Shown: positions 15,466-24,338 of the stretch, in pieces | How positions within the stretch are numbered: the stretch's first letter is position 1 | Layout: each line of letters begins with the position of its first letter | Assembly (NCBI GenBank): GCA_903886165.1 | Contig: CAISLL010000389.1 | Span: forward strand, 1-30,411 | Direction: 5' to 3' | Length of the DNA stretch: 30,411 nucleotides | Source: an uncultured beta proteobacterium | GTDB lineage: Bacteria; Pseudomonadota; Gammaproteobacteria; Burkholderiales; Burkholderiaceae_C | Made by a program: the position numbers and the translations under genes | The notes under the pieces: model-generated | What the model was told of the DNA's origin: nothing | The model's input: the letters and a program-made list of their open reading frames with translations, nothing else | The model's database searches: none

Positions 15466-16860
15466 ATGAACGCCACTCGCTACATCGTCTTCATTGCCAT
15501 GCTGATGGCCATGCACATGATCGCAAGACGCGGGGCTGAACAGACTTTTTTGAAAGTCTGGATGCCCTTTTTTTTGCTGATGCCGTTCTCGTTCTGGGTC
15601 AACATTCCTGGCTTGCCAGACCCCAATTTCATGCAGGCAGCCATTCTGCCGATCCTGTTTGTGCTGGTGCGCGACAAACTGGGAGACATGAAGTTTGGCC
15701 GGATGGAGTTTTTGCTGGTCTTGTATTTTTTGGTGCGGGTCTTTGCCGACTTTCTCAGCCGGGGCTACTCAGATGCGCAGAACTATGCTTTTTACATCCT
15801 CTCGTCGCTGATCGGCCCCTACCTGATTGGACGCTACCTGATCAACAGCCGGCGCATGGACATTGAAACCGGCCGCATGTTCGTGCTGATTTTTCTGTTG
15901 ATGTTTCCGCTGTTTGTCTATGAAGCCAAATTCTGGGTGAGCCCGACATTCAAGATTTTTTCAGGCTTTTTCCCCAATGCGTTCAGCGCAATCTCCATTC
16001 GCTGGGGGCTGGCGCGAACTGCGGGTACGTTCGAGCACCCGATTCTGGCCTGCATCATGATCATTGCGGTGTACCGGCTGCACCGCTGGTTGTCGTGGCA
16101 AGGCGTGTGGGATCTGCCGCAACCCGGGCTGCTGGGCTGGGTACAAACACAGATGCAACGTTTCCCCCTTGCCTTCAAGCACCAGATCACCCTCATCCTG
16201 ATCCTGATGGCGTTGATGACCATCTCTCGGGGACCCTGGATTGGCGGACTGGTGGGTGCCACGCTGGTGGCCGTGGGCAACACCAAAAACCGCAAACAAT
16301 GGCTGATCGTTGTGGCGGTATTCTTCTTGGTTGGCGGTGTGGTCGGTCAGGCTGCGCTGGATGCCTACATCACGCCCAAGGAAGGGGAAATTCTCAGCGG
16401 TGAAGCGCAAACCATGCTCTACCGCAAGGTCATGATCGAGCAATACAAGAGTTTCCTGATGGAGAAATTCTGGTCTGGTTGGGGCCTGACCACGGTGCCC
16501 ACCATCCGGGGGATGGAGTCGGTAGACAACGCCTTCTTTTTGATGGCCTTGCAGCACGGCGTGCTGGCCCCCGCCGTATTTGTCGCCATTTTTGTCTACG
16601 CCATCCTGTCGCAGGTAAAGTTTGGGCTGAAGGCGCCAGCGGGTGAATCCCCCATTGGTTTCACTTTTTCCGGCATTTACCTGATGTGCTTTATTGCCTT
16701 CTCGACCGTTTACATGGGTTCGCAAACTGAACCCATGTTGTTTTTGCTGCTGGGCTGGGGCGAAAGCATAAAAAACCGCGGCTACCAACCGGATACCGAC
16801 AAGGCAGACCCGGCGGATAAAACGACACCCAAGTCGCCTTTCAGACGCGTGATGTCCTGA
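15466..16860 (+). CDS. Wzy-like polysaccharide polymerase / O-antigen ligase family membrane protein
   Basis: This 464-aa protein has about eleven membrane helices and the Wzy/WaaL family elements: RTAGTFEHPI, TISRGPWIGG, then a long periplasmic loop with MLYRKVMIEQ and SGWGLTTVP. The family joins lipid-linked repeat units in the periplasm. It lies next to the chain-length gene (7 bp) and is the only such protein in the window, so it is the best polymerase candidate; a ligase role cannot be excluded by sequence. The last 20 bp overlap the 3' end of the convergent acyltransferase gene. Confidence 0.87.
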   Translation: MNATRYIVFIAMLMAMHMIARRGAEQTFLKVWMPFFLLMPFSFWVNIPGLPDPNFMQAAILPILFVLVRDKLGDMKFGRMEFLLVLYFLVRVFADFLSRGYSDAQNYAFYILSSLIGPYLIGRYLINSRRMDIETGRMFVLIFLLMFPLFVYEAKFWVSPTFKIFSGFFPNAFSAISIRWGLARTAGTFEHPILACIMIIAVYRLHRWLSWQGVWDLPQPGLLGWVQTQMQRFPLAFKHQITLILILMALMTISRGPWIGGLVGATLVAVGNTKNRKQWLIVVAVFFLVGGVVGQAALDAYITPKEGEILSGEAQTMLYRKVMIEQYKSFLMEKFWSGWGLTTVPTIRGMESVDNAFFLMALQHGVLAPAVFVAIFVYAILSQVKFGLKAPAGESPIGFTFSGIYLMCFIAFSTVYMGSQTEPMLFLLLGWGESIKNRGYQPDTDKADPADKTTPKSPFRRVMS

Positions 16861-17977
16861 GTAGGGCTTGCTTCTTCACCAGGCGATGGCCGAGCGCGAT
16901 CAGCGGGTTTTCGATCAGCAGCAGGCTCAGGCTGGCGCAAACAAAGACGGCGATCAAGTTGTAGGGAAACACCTGCACCCAAGCCAGACCCGTCACCCGC
17001 TCAGCGCTCCAGACCAGAAACAATTGCTGCCACAGGTACAGGCTGTAAGACAAGCGGCCCAGCAGTCGCAACGGCGCGCTTTCAAGCACCCGGCCGGTGA
17101 GTCGGCGGCTTTGCACCACGGTGCCCAAAATCAGCAAGGGGATCAAGACGGCTTTTACGGTGATCAGGGCAAAGTCAAGCTTCCAGTTCCCGCTTGGCAG
17201 GGCTTCTATCAGCAGCAGGGCGGACAGCAGCAGGGGCCAGCCCAGCGGCAGGGCATACAGACGCTGCAAACGTTGTTTGAAAACCGCGTCGCCATACAGC
17301 AGGGCCATCAACACCCCCCACAAAATGCCATCGGCCTGAATGTCGGTTCGGCCCCAAAACACCGCCGGTGACGAGCCAGTGATTTGGAATTTGAAATCCA
17401 GCGCGCGCCAGACTGCAACCAACAGGGCCATGGCAAGCACCAGCGCCATCCGGGGTCGGCTGATTTTCAACAGCAGGAAAGCAGCTGGCCAAAGAAAATA
17501 GAAGTGCTCCTCAACCGCCAGCGACCAAAAATGCCCCAAGTACCAACTGTGCTCAGCCTGGGTGTAGTTGGCGGCAAACAGCAAGGTGCTCAGCCAGCGC
17601 CCAAGGCTGACATCAAGCACACCAGTGAGGGCCAGCAGCCCCACCACCGCCAGAAAAAATACCGAGGCCGGCAGAATCCGGAAAGCCCGACGGATGTAAA
17701 ACGAACGCAATGACACCTGGCCGCGTCGGCTTTCTTCTTCAATCAATTTGCTGGTGATCAAAAAGCCGCTCAACCCAAAAAAAACTTGCACGCCCAGCAA
17801 GCCGAGCTTTTTAAAGGCAGCCGAGTGCGCCAGCCAGTCACTGTTGAACACCAGTTGCATCGACTCTGAGCCATGCGCCAGCAACACCAGGGCAATGGCA
17901 ATGGCGCGCCAACCATCAAGGGTTGGCAGATAGGTGCCCAGGTTGCGGGCGGTGTGCATTGATGCGGAGGTACTCAT
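16841..17977 (-). CDS. Acyltransferase-3 family membrane protein (OafA-like)
   Basis: The 378-aa protein starts with LDGWRAIAIALVLLAHGSE, the Arg/His motif of PF01757, and has about ten helices. GVQVFFGLSGFLIT and GHFWSLAVEEHFYFLWP are the standard OafA/NodX-like segments. It should acylate sugars of the EPS. It has no C-terminal SGNH domain. Its ATG overlaps the GT4 stop by 4 bp. It is the last gene of the seven-gene minus operon, and its end overlaps the convergent Wzy-like gene by 20 bp. Confidence 0.9.
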   Translation of the reverse strand: MSTSASMHTARNLGTYLPTLDGWRAIAIALVLLAHGSESMQLVFNSDWLAHSAAFKKLGLLGVQVFFGLSGFLITSKLIEEESRRGQVSLRSFYIRRAFRILPASVFFLAVVGLLALTGVLDVSLGRWLSTLLFAANYTQAEHSWYLGHFWSLAVEEHFYFLWPAAFLLLKISRPRMALVLAMALLVAVWRALDFKFQITGSSPAVFWGRTDIQADGILWGVLMALLYGDAVFKQRLQRLYALPLGWPLLLSALLLIEALPSGNWKLDFALITVKAVLIPLLILGTVVQSRRLTGRVLESAPLRLLGRLSYSLYLWQQLFLVWSAERVTGLAWVQVFPYNLIAVFVCASLSLLLIENPLIALGHRLVKKQALLRTSRV

Positions 17978-19050
17978 GGTTTCAGCACCTCCAGCAAGCG
18001 TTCAGTCGCATCGCTCCAAGAATAGGCATGGGCCTTTTCAAAGGCCTTGTCCGAGCGCTGTTGCCAGTCTGGCGCAGATTGCCGGCACATGGCCACGATG
18101 GCTGCCGCCATGGCTTCGGGCGATTCCTTGGGAACCAGTACACCGGTGCCATCCCCCAGTAGGTCGGGGGCCGCCCCAATGGGCACGGCGATGACCGGCG
18201 TGCGGCACGCCATGGCTTCCAGAATGGGCAGACCAAAACTGTCCAGCCGTGAGCCAAACAGCCAGGCATCACAGCCGGCGTAAATTTGTTTGAGTTCAGT
18301 TTGCGCTGGCCGGTAAAAAAATGCCGTGTCGACGGGCAAAGGCACCTCTGCACTGGGCTGGTCAGCGCCAAAGGCGACCACCTTGAGCTGTGGCAACTGC
18401 TGGCGTGCCAGCTCGCAGGCGCGTGCGCAGATGTCAGCCCCCTTGATGGTGGCGATGGCATAAACGAAGCCTACCGTTGGCGAGTCCTGCTTGCTGCGGG
18501 GCGGTGCCGTGAACTGCGTCAGGTCCACCGCATTGGGAACCACGGCGATACCCAAATGACCCAATTTGGCTTCAATGGTTTGCTTGAGGTCTGAAGAAAT
18601 GGCGATTTTCAGGTTGGGCAATTGCAGCGCTGCATGCACCTGGGCAATTGCCTGCGGGCCAAACCACACTTCGTAGCCCTGGATCAGGTGCACCTTGCGT
18701 CCCTTGCTGGCTGGCATGTCGTGCATCCAGAGCGCAGTTTCCCACCAGGTGGCAATGAGGATGTCGGCGTCTGGCACATCTGCGGCTGTAATGGCCCGAG
18801 GACGCTCCAGCACCTTGTGCGGCACGCCTGACAGCGCAATATGGCCGGGCTCGGTAGTATTGTGCTGGCGCAGGCGCAGCCAGTCTTGTTTCAGGAGGGC
18901 GCGGGCGGTATCGCGCAGGCTCAGTCGGTCCGGGGCACAGCTGATGACCAGCACCTCATGACCGCGTGCGATCAGTTGCTGGGCGTAAATGGCAACCACG
19001 CGGTTTCCACCGGTCAGGTTGTCCGAGGGCATCAGGAAGGTGATTCGCAT
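17974..19050 (-). CDS. GT4 family glycosyltransferase
   Basis: The 358-aa protein has the GT-B layout. The N-terminal half opens with ITFLMPSDNLTGGNRVVAIYA, the acceptor-side glycine loop. The C-terminal half has SRLDSFGLPILEAMACRTPVIAV, the E-x7-E donor-binding motif (here the first acidic position is Asp in LDSFGLPILE). The retaining GT4 family uses NDP-sugars. Donor and linkage are unknown. The gene follows the flippase by 7 bp and overlaps the acyltransferase by 4 bp. Confidence 0.9.
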   Translation of the reverse strand: MRITFLMPSDNLTGGNRVVAIYAQQLIARGHEVLVISCAPDRLSLRDTARALLKQDWLRLRQHNTTEPGHIALSGVPHKVLERPRAITAADVPDADILIATWWETALWMHDMPASKGRKVHLIQGYEVWFGPQAIAQVHAALQLPNLKIAISSDLKQTIEAKLGHLGIAVVPNAVDLTQFTAPPRSKQDSPTVGFVYAIATIKGADICARACELARQQLPQLKVVAFGADQPSAEVPLPVDTAFFYRPAQTELKQIYAGCDAWLFGSRLDSFGLPILEAMACRTPVIAVPIGAAPDLLGDGTGVLVPKESPEAMAAAIVAMCRQSAPDWQQRSDKAFEKAHAYSWSDATERLLEVLKP

Positions 19051-19057
19051 GGGTCAG

Positions 19058-20443
19058 TCAGCGTAGAAAGGTCAAAATTATGAAATCCAGGGCCCAGCCA
19101 GCCAACATGCCAACACCTAGTGCAGGCAACCAGACGCGCTCGGATGGCCAGGTTAACAGCCGGTGCCGGGCCTTGAACCACAGCGCTACCGGCCAGCTGA
19201 TGAACTGGCTGGCGACCACCGCTGTGACCGCAGCTTTTTCACCCCCCCAAGCATGAGCCGCAGGCACCAGCAGCAGCAAACCCAGGGCGCGCAACAGGTT
19301 GCTGGCGGTGACCCATTGCGGGCTACCCTTTGCAAACATCAGTTGTTCAACCACCTGGTGCCGCACAGCCAGCAAGGACAGTCCAAGCCACTGAAACATC
19401 CAGCCGGCATCCTGGTAACGGCTGTCATAGAAGAGTTGCACTGCCCAATGGCCAGACATGAAAATGCCACCGGCGATCACGCCCAAGAATACATCTGCCA
19501 ATTGCTGTACCCGCTGATAAACCTGGGCAGTGGTTTTTTCACTGGTGCGCATAGACTCGCTCAAGGCAGAAAAAATAATATGGGCATTGAGTGCGCCATA
19601 AACCCCCATGATGGCCATCATCAAGGTGCTGGCAATCGAGAAAATGCCAAAACTGGCGGTGGTCAGGGTTGCCCCCAAAATGATTTTTTCACCGTGGGCG
19701 GCCAAAAAGCCGATGATGGACGAGAGAAATATCCATTTACCAAAGCCAACGATTTCTTTTGCGCAGTCGCGGTCCCAGCACGGGCGGGCATGGGTGCCGG
19801 GCAGGTAAAGGTGGCTCAATGCAGTTCGTGCGGCTGATGCTGTCAATGTGCCGATCAGCAAACTCCAGACCGAACCTGTAACCAAGGCCAAAGCGAGAGT
19901 CACGGCAGTAGCGATCAGTTGCGATGCCACTTCCAGCCGTGACAAATATGCGACCTGTAACTCACGTTGTGCCAAGGCCAGCTTCATGGATTCCAGGCCC
20001 TGCAGCAGAGCGCACACCCCAAACACGGCAATCATGGGTGCCAGACGCGGGTCAGCGTAAACCGTGCCCTTGGCAAAATAACCTTGTGCACCTGCCCACT
20101 CAAAACCAGCGGCAATCAGCAGTACCACGGCGCAAAGCAGTGCACCACGCACCAGTTGCACCGCCCATGCTGTACCCAAAAAGCGGGCTTGTGTGCCGCG
20201 CTCGCTTTTCACCACACTTTGCCAAACGCCCAGGTCGGAAAACATCACCAAGGCGAAATACAGCGTGTTCACGGCGGCCACCAGGCCAAAGGCCTCCGGC
20301 ACCAGTAGACGCGTAAGAATCAGGTTGCTGAACAGCCGCAGCGCTTGGGACGAGATATTGCCACCGAGCAGCCAACCGGCGGCGCGTAGCATTCTGGCGC
20401 GCAAAGTGGCAACGGGCTCAAAAGGGGTCATGGTGTGTGACAA
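19058..20443 (-). CDS. Wzx-like polysaccharide flippase
   Basis: The 461-aa protein has about twelve to fourteen membrane helices and matches the polysaccharide-transport (PST, MATE-like) family. The N-terminus AAGWLLGGNISSQALRLFSNLILTRLLVPEAFGL is characteristic. It should flip the undecaprenyl-linked repeat unit across the inner membrane. It is the only flippase candidate in the window and sits 9 bp after the upstream GT2 gene. Substrate range cannot be read from sequence. Confidence 0.92.
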   Translation of the reverse strand: MSHTMTPFEPVATLRARMLRAAGWLLGGNISSQALRLFSNLILTRLLVPEAFGLVAAVNTLYFALVMFSDLGVWQSVVKSERGTQARFLGTAWAVQLVRGALLCAVVLLIAAGFEWAGAQGYFAKGTVYADPRLAPMIAVFGVCALLQGLESMKLALAQRELQVAYLSRLEVASQLIATAVTLALALVTGSVWSLLIGTLTASAARTALSHLYLPGTHARPCWDRDCAKEIVGFGKWIFLSSIIGFLAAHGEKIILGATLTTASFGIFSIASTLMMAIMGVYGALNAHIIFSALSESMRTSEKTTAQVYQRVQQLADVFLGVIAGGIFMSGHWAVQLFYDSRYQDAGWMFQWLGLSLLAVRHQVVEQLMFAKGSPQWVTASNLLRALGLLLLVPAAHAWGGEKAAVTAVVASQFISWPVALWFKARHRLLTWPSERVWLPALGVGMLAGWALDFIILTFLR

Positions 20444-20452
20444 GTTGACGCT

Positions 20453-21430
20453 TTACCAGGGGCGCATCGGGCTGGCCTGCCCCGCGCGCGTGTCAACCCA
20501 CGCTTGCCTCAGCTGCTCGCAATGTTGTGCAAAGTCTGTCGCCTTCTCGACTTTGCAGCTCAAGGCGGCTTTGAGCTGGCGCAGTTTGTGCCAGCTCCAC
20601 TCCAGCAAATGCATGCCCGCTGCACCCGCGGCGCCATGGTGCTTGCGGTAGTAGAGCAAGCCGCTGCGCATGCGCCAGCTTTCCAGTTGCGAGCCAGATT
20701 TTGAAAGGCGTGCGCTTTTAACCGTTTTGGCTGACTCGCCACCGATGTGCATCGCTTTAAGGTTGGGCCAGTAGTAGGTTTTCAGATGAGCTTGCTGAAT
20801 GCGCTGGCACAAATCGACTTCTTCGTAGTACATGAAGAATCGCTCGTCAAAGCCACCCAGGTCTTCAAACACCTTGGCAGGTATGAACACAAATGCACCA
20901 GGAATCCAGTCCACCACGGCCGCTTGCTCTGCGTCAGCCCAGTGGCGGTCAAGGCGGGCAAAAAATGCACTTTTAGGAAACCGGGCGGCCAGGCCACTCA
21001 AGGTAAAAAACTCATCTCGTAGCGTGGGAAACATCCGCGCTGAGGGTTGATGCCGACCGTCTGCACCGCGCAACTCACCGCCAGCCAGGCCCACATCGGC
21101 ATGTTGCGCAAGCATCACCAGCGCCTGTTGCAAGGCACCTTCATCAGGAATGGCATCTGGGTTAAGCAACAACAGATTGCGCCCAAGAGCCGCCCGTGCA
21201 GCCAGGTTATTGCCCGCTGCAAACCCCAGATTTTCCTTGCTTGCCATCAATTGAACCCATGGGTAGTGCTGCATGATGAATTCAGCTGTACCGTCCTGCG
21301 AGGCGTTGTCCACAATGATGACCTCTGCGGCCATGTCTTTGATCTCTGACGCCAGGCGATCCAGCAACGCACCGATCAGACGAGAGGAGTTGTAAGTTAC
21401 GATCAAAATGGAAAGGTCCAGAGATTTCAT
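20453..21430 (-). CDS. GT2 glycosyltransferase (WbbL/rhamnosyltransferase-like)
   Basis: The 325-aa protein has the GT-A start LSILIVTYNSSRLIG, IIVDNASQDGT, the donor-site acidic motif in LLLNPDAIPDEG, and FDERFFMYYEEVDLCQRI. That last stretch is typical of dTDP-rhamnose-using WbbL-like enzymes, although donor choice cannot be proved from this. I chose the ATG at 21430, which overlaps the upstream GT4 stop by 4 bp; an in-frame start at 21460 adds a CC-rich non-family leader inside that gene. Confidence 0.88.
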   Translation of the reverse strand: MKSLDLSILIVTYNSSRLIGALLDRLASEIKDMAAEVIIVDNASQDGTAEFIMQHYPWVQLMASKENLGFAAGNNLAARAALGRNLLLLNPDAIPDEGALQQALVMLAQHADVGLAGGELRGADGRHQPSARMFPTLRDEFFTLSGLAARFPKSAFFARLDRHWADAEQAAVVDWIPGAFVFIPAKVFEDLGGFDERFFMYYEEVDLCQRIQQAHLKTYYWPNLKAMHIGGESAKTVKSARLSKSGSQLESWRMRSGLLYYRKHHGAAGAAGMHLLEWSWHKLRQLKAALSCKVEKATDFAQHCEQLRQAWVDTRAGQASPMRPW

Positions 21431-22656
21431 GCAGCAACTCCTTGGGCTTGGGTAAAACACTGGCTCAGGCGGGCCACGTTGCGAATCAAATCAAAGTCTG
21501 TCAGTACCTTGCCATGGGCAGCGTGTGCCAGCGATTGGCGCAGTTGCGGTTGGTGGACCAAACGCGTTAATTGTCGGGTCAGGCTGTCAACGTCACCAGG
21601 CGTGGCGAGCAAGCCGGTGCAGTCGTGCTCAATCAGCTCGGGAATCCCGTTGACAGGGGTCGACACACACGGCACGCCACTGGACATGGCCTCCATCAAC
21701 ACCACAGGAATACCTTCAGCCAGGCTGGGCAGCACAAACACGTCGGCCTGCGCAAAATGCCCTTTGACGGCCTCCTGGTTGAGCGAGCCGGTCAGCGTGA
21801 TGTATGAGCCCAGCTGCAGGCTGGCAATGGTTTGTTCAATGCGCTGCCGGTCAGGACCGTCACCGACCAAGGTCAGTGAAAAATTCAGTCCCTTGGCACG
21901 CAACCGGGCGCAGGCCTGAACCAGCAGCACCTGCCCTTTGGCGGGTGAAAGGCGGCCTACACAAAGCAACTTGACGGTGGCGTTCACTGCCTTGCGTGGC
22001 GTGAAGGTGAACTGTGCGGGGTCAACGCCCAGGCGACACACCTGGAACTTGGGCCAGTCATTTGGATGGCTGATGCGCATCAGTTGCCCCCTGGCGAATT
22101 GGCTGATGCACACCACTTGGTCTGCATGTTGCATTTTGAGCGCCAGGTGTTGGCCAGGCACATCGTCAAATTCGTCGGGTCCGTGGATGGTGTACGACAG
22201 GTGGCAGCCCACCAGTTGCTTGACCAGCACCCCCACCGTGGCACCGGCATTGCCAAAATGGACATGCAGATGACGCAGGCCAAGTTGCTGCATCCAGCGT
22301 GCCACCATGGCGGCTTCCAGGGCGTAGGCCAGGCCATACAGCCAGTTGCCTGCTTTTCCCAAGCCCAAACCCATGCGCACCATGCGCGTCAGCTGAAGCG
22401 GCGACTTGGCGCACCAGTAAAGGAGGGCAGTCAATGCACCCAAAGCGCCCTGAGCCTTGACGAAAAATGTGTCGTTGGCTTCCTGGCGTTCGTAGGGTTC
22501 CATCGTTTGCACACCCCGGTCAGGCGTGTTGATGGAGGCGGTGAAGATGGTGTGGCCCAGTGCGCGCAGGCGTTCAATTTCACGCAGGATAAACGTGTGC
22601 GAAATGGCCGGGTAGCGGCTGATCAGGTAGGCCATGGGGGGCAGGGAGGTGTTCAT
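21427..22656 (-). CDS. GT4 glycosyltransferase (WcaL/colanic-acid type)
   Basis: This 409-aa GT-B protein begins with YLISRYPAISHTFILREIERL, the signature start of WcaL/AmsK-like enzymes. It also has LHVHFGNAGATVGV, YTIHGPDEFDD, CRLGVDPAQF, VGDGPDRQRIE and the donor motif AEGIPVVLMEAMSSGVP (E-x7-E). It would add a hexose to the lipid-linked unit. No clear ribosome site lies before the ATG at 22656; the gap to the preceding gene is 39 bp, so it may depend on read-through of ribosomes or simply have a weak site. Confidence 0.9.
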   Translation of the reverse strand: MNTSLPPMAYLISRYPAISHTFILREIERLRALGHTIFTASINTPDRGVQTMEPYERQEANDTFFVKAQGALGALTALLYWCAKSPLQLTRMVRMGLGLGKAGNWLYGLAYALEAAMVARWMQQLGLRHLHVHFGNAGATVGVLVKQLVGCHLSYTIHGPDEFDDVPGQHLALKMQHADQVVCISQFARGQLMRISHPNDWPKFQVCRLGVDPAQFTFTPRKAVNATVKLLCVGRLSPAKGQVLLVQACARLRAKGLNFSLTLVGDGPDRQRIEQTIASLQLGSYITLTGSLNQEAVKGHFAQADVFVLPSLAEGIPVVLMEAMSSGVPCVSTPVNGIPELIEHDCTGLLATPGDVDSLTRQLTRLVHQPQLRQSLAHAAHGKVLTDFDLIRNVARLSQCFTQAQGVAA

Positions 22657-22695
22657 GTGTATGTTCAGTGTCAGGCAGACAATGGGTTGAAGGAG

Positions 22696-24297
22696 TTAGT
22701 TTTTGTGCAGGGGTCTGGCCGGAATGCCACCCACAATTTGGTGTGGCCCCAGCGTTTTTGTGACCACGGCATTGGCACCGACCACGCTGTTGGCGCCAAT
22801 GCTGGCACCCTGAAGCACGGCGGTACCGCGGCCGAGCCAAGTGTTTTCGCCAATCACCACCGGGGCGCTGTCGTGGCCGGCATCGCGAATCGGGTGCGCG
22901 CCGAGCTTGTGGTTGGCATCACGAATGCTGGTGTATTCGCCCACCATGCAGCCCTTGGCCAGAACCACGCGCTCGAAGGCCACTATGTGCACGCCCCTGG
23001 ATAAGACCACGCCGTCGCCCAAGGTGATCGACCCGGTGCCCTGGGTTTCAAGGTAAACGCCCGGGTAAATCAGGGTGTGGCGTCCAAAATGAATGTTGCG
23101 CGTGCCATGCAATTCGACATGCCCCATCACCACGTTGGAGGAATCCACCCGGCGACCAATGCCTTCTTGCAGCTGTGCGAGGTACCAGGCCCGCAGGCCA
23201 CGGCTTACCCACACGCGTTGGCACCAGGCCAATGGGGCCAAGGCTTGCGCTGCCAGTGCTTTGACGCTGAACCTGTCCGTGCTCGTGTCTTGTTTGTAAT
23301 CCACCAGGGCAATTTCCGACTTTTGACGGTCGGCCTTGCGCCACTTGAGCTGGCCAAAAAGTGCGGGTATTTTCTGGAAATGCGTATGCACTGCATACTG
23401 GGCGCACAAAAGCCACTGGCCAGGGACTTTCCAGGCGCAGCGGTAGGCCGTGCGCAACAAAAACAGCACACCCAGTGTGAGCATGACCCAGGCCAACCCA
23501 GGTGCCAACCAGGCACTGGCCAGCAGCAGAAAGGGTGCCGCCATGAACAGCATGCCATGACGAAAATCACGTTGTGATTCGTGTTGCCACAAGACATCAC
23601 CTTGAATGCGCATGCGCTGGGCGACTTCGGCATACGCAATGCCCGAGCGGTAAGCGCGCAGCCAGTAGGCCCGCAGGGAGTTCACGGCCAGGTCGTGCTG
23701 GGTCATGGGGGCATCAATGTGCTCAATCTCCCAGCCGCAGGCCCGCAGCCGCGCGCACAGTTCAGGCTCTTCGCCCGCTTTGAGTGACGCATCGAACCCG
23801 TTCACCTGCGCCAGAGCGTTGCGGCGCACCAGCACATCGCCACCAAAATAGAGCGTGCGCCCGGTGGGGTAAATCCAGTCCAGGTCCAGCACCTTGGTGT
23901 AGATCGATTGCTCCGGCCGTGATTCGCGCCGGTGTCCCCACACAGCACACAATTTTGCATCCCGCAAGGTGTTTAAGGCGAGGCGAACAAAGTCGGGGTG
24001 CAGTTGGGTGTCGCCATCCAGAAACAGCACAAAGTCGCCGGTTGCAGCTTGCCAACCCAGGTTTCTGGCTTTGGCGGCGCATGGGCTGGCATCATCAAGC
24101 ACCAGCGCGCACGCTCCAAGGGCTTGCGCCATGGCCACGCTGTTGTCGGTCGATTTTGAGTCGACATAAATCAGTTCATGCCGGGTGTTTTCCCATGCGG
24201 CTTGTTCGACGGATCGCAGGCACTGCTCAAGCCGTTGGCCTTCATTGCGGCCAATCACGACCACCGAGACATCGATGTGGGGCAAAGGTGCGCTCAT
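22696..24297 (-). CDS. Fusion of GT2 glycosyltransferase and hexapeptide acetyltransferase
   Basis: The 533-aa protein has a GT2 domain in its first half: VSVVVIGRNEGQ, YVDSKSTDNS, DxD in LFLDGDTQ, and AGEEPELCARL. Two membrane helices follow (FMAAPFLLLASAWLA and AWVMLTLGVLFLL). The last 150 residues are a left-handed beta-helix acetyltransferase of the maltose/galactoside-acetyltransferase kind, with IRDANHKLG (likely catalytic His), VIGENTWLGRGTAVLQG and VGANAVVTK. One chain may thus both add a sugar and acetylate it. The ATG at 24297 has GGAG 8 nt upstream; a GTG at 24342 is in frame but overlaps the OPX stop and has no such site. Confidence 0.88.
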   Translation of the reverse strand: MSAPLPHIDVSVVVIGRNEGQRLEQCLRSVEQAAWENTRHELIYVDSKSTDNSVAMAQALGACALVLDDASPCAAKARNLGWQAATGDFVLFLDGDTQLHPDFVRLALNTLRDAKLCAVWGHRRESRPEQSIYTKVLDLDWIYPTGRTLYFGGDVLVRRNALAQVNGFDASLKAGEEPELCARLRACGWEIEHIDAPMTQHDLAVNSLRAYWLRAYRSGIAYAEVAQRMRIQGDVLWQHESQRDFRHGMLFMAAPFLLLASAWLAPGLAWVMLTLGVLFLLRTAYRCAWKVPGQWLLCAQYAVHTHFQKIPALFGQLKWRKADRQKSEIALVDYKQDTSTDRFSVKALAAQALAPLAWCQRVWVSRGLRAWYLAQLQEGIGRRVDSSNVVMGHVELHGTRNIHFGRHTLIYPGVYLETQGTGSITLGDGVVLSRGVHIVAFERVVLAKGCMVGEYTSIRDANHKLGAHPIRDAGHDSAPVVIGENTWLGRGTAVLQGASIGANSVVGANAVVTKTLGPHQIVGGIPARPLHKN

Positions 24298-24338
24298 GTT
24301 CTGGACTCCAGGGTGTGCGGGGTTGATAGGCTGCCGGT

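Noticed and set aside
22066..23004. 312-codon plus-strand frame opposite the GT4 and GT2-acetyltransferase genes
   Set aside because: It crosses the boundary of two good genes and is rich in His and Gln as an antisense product; no domain seen.
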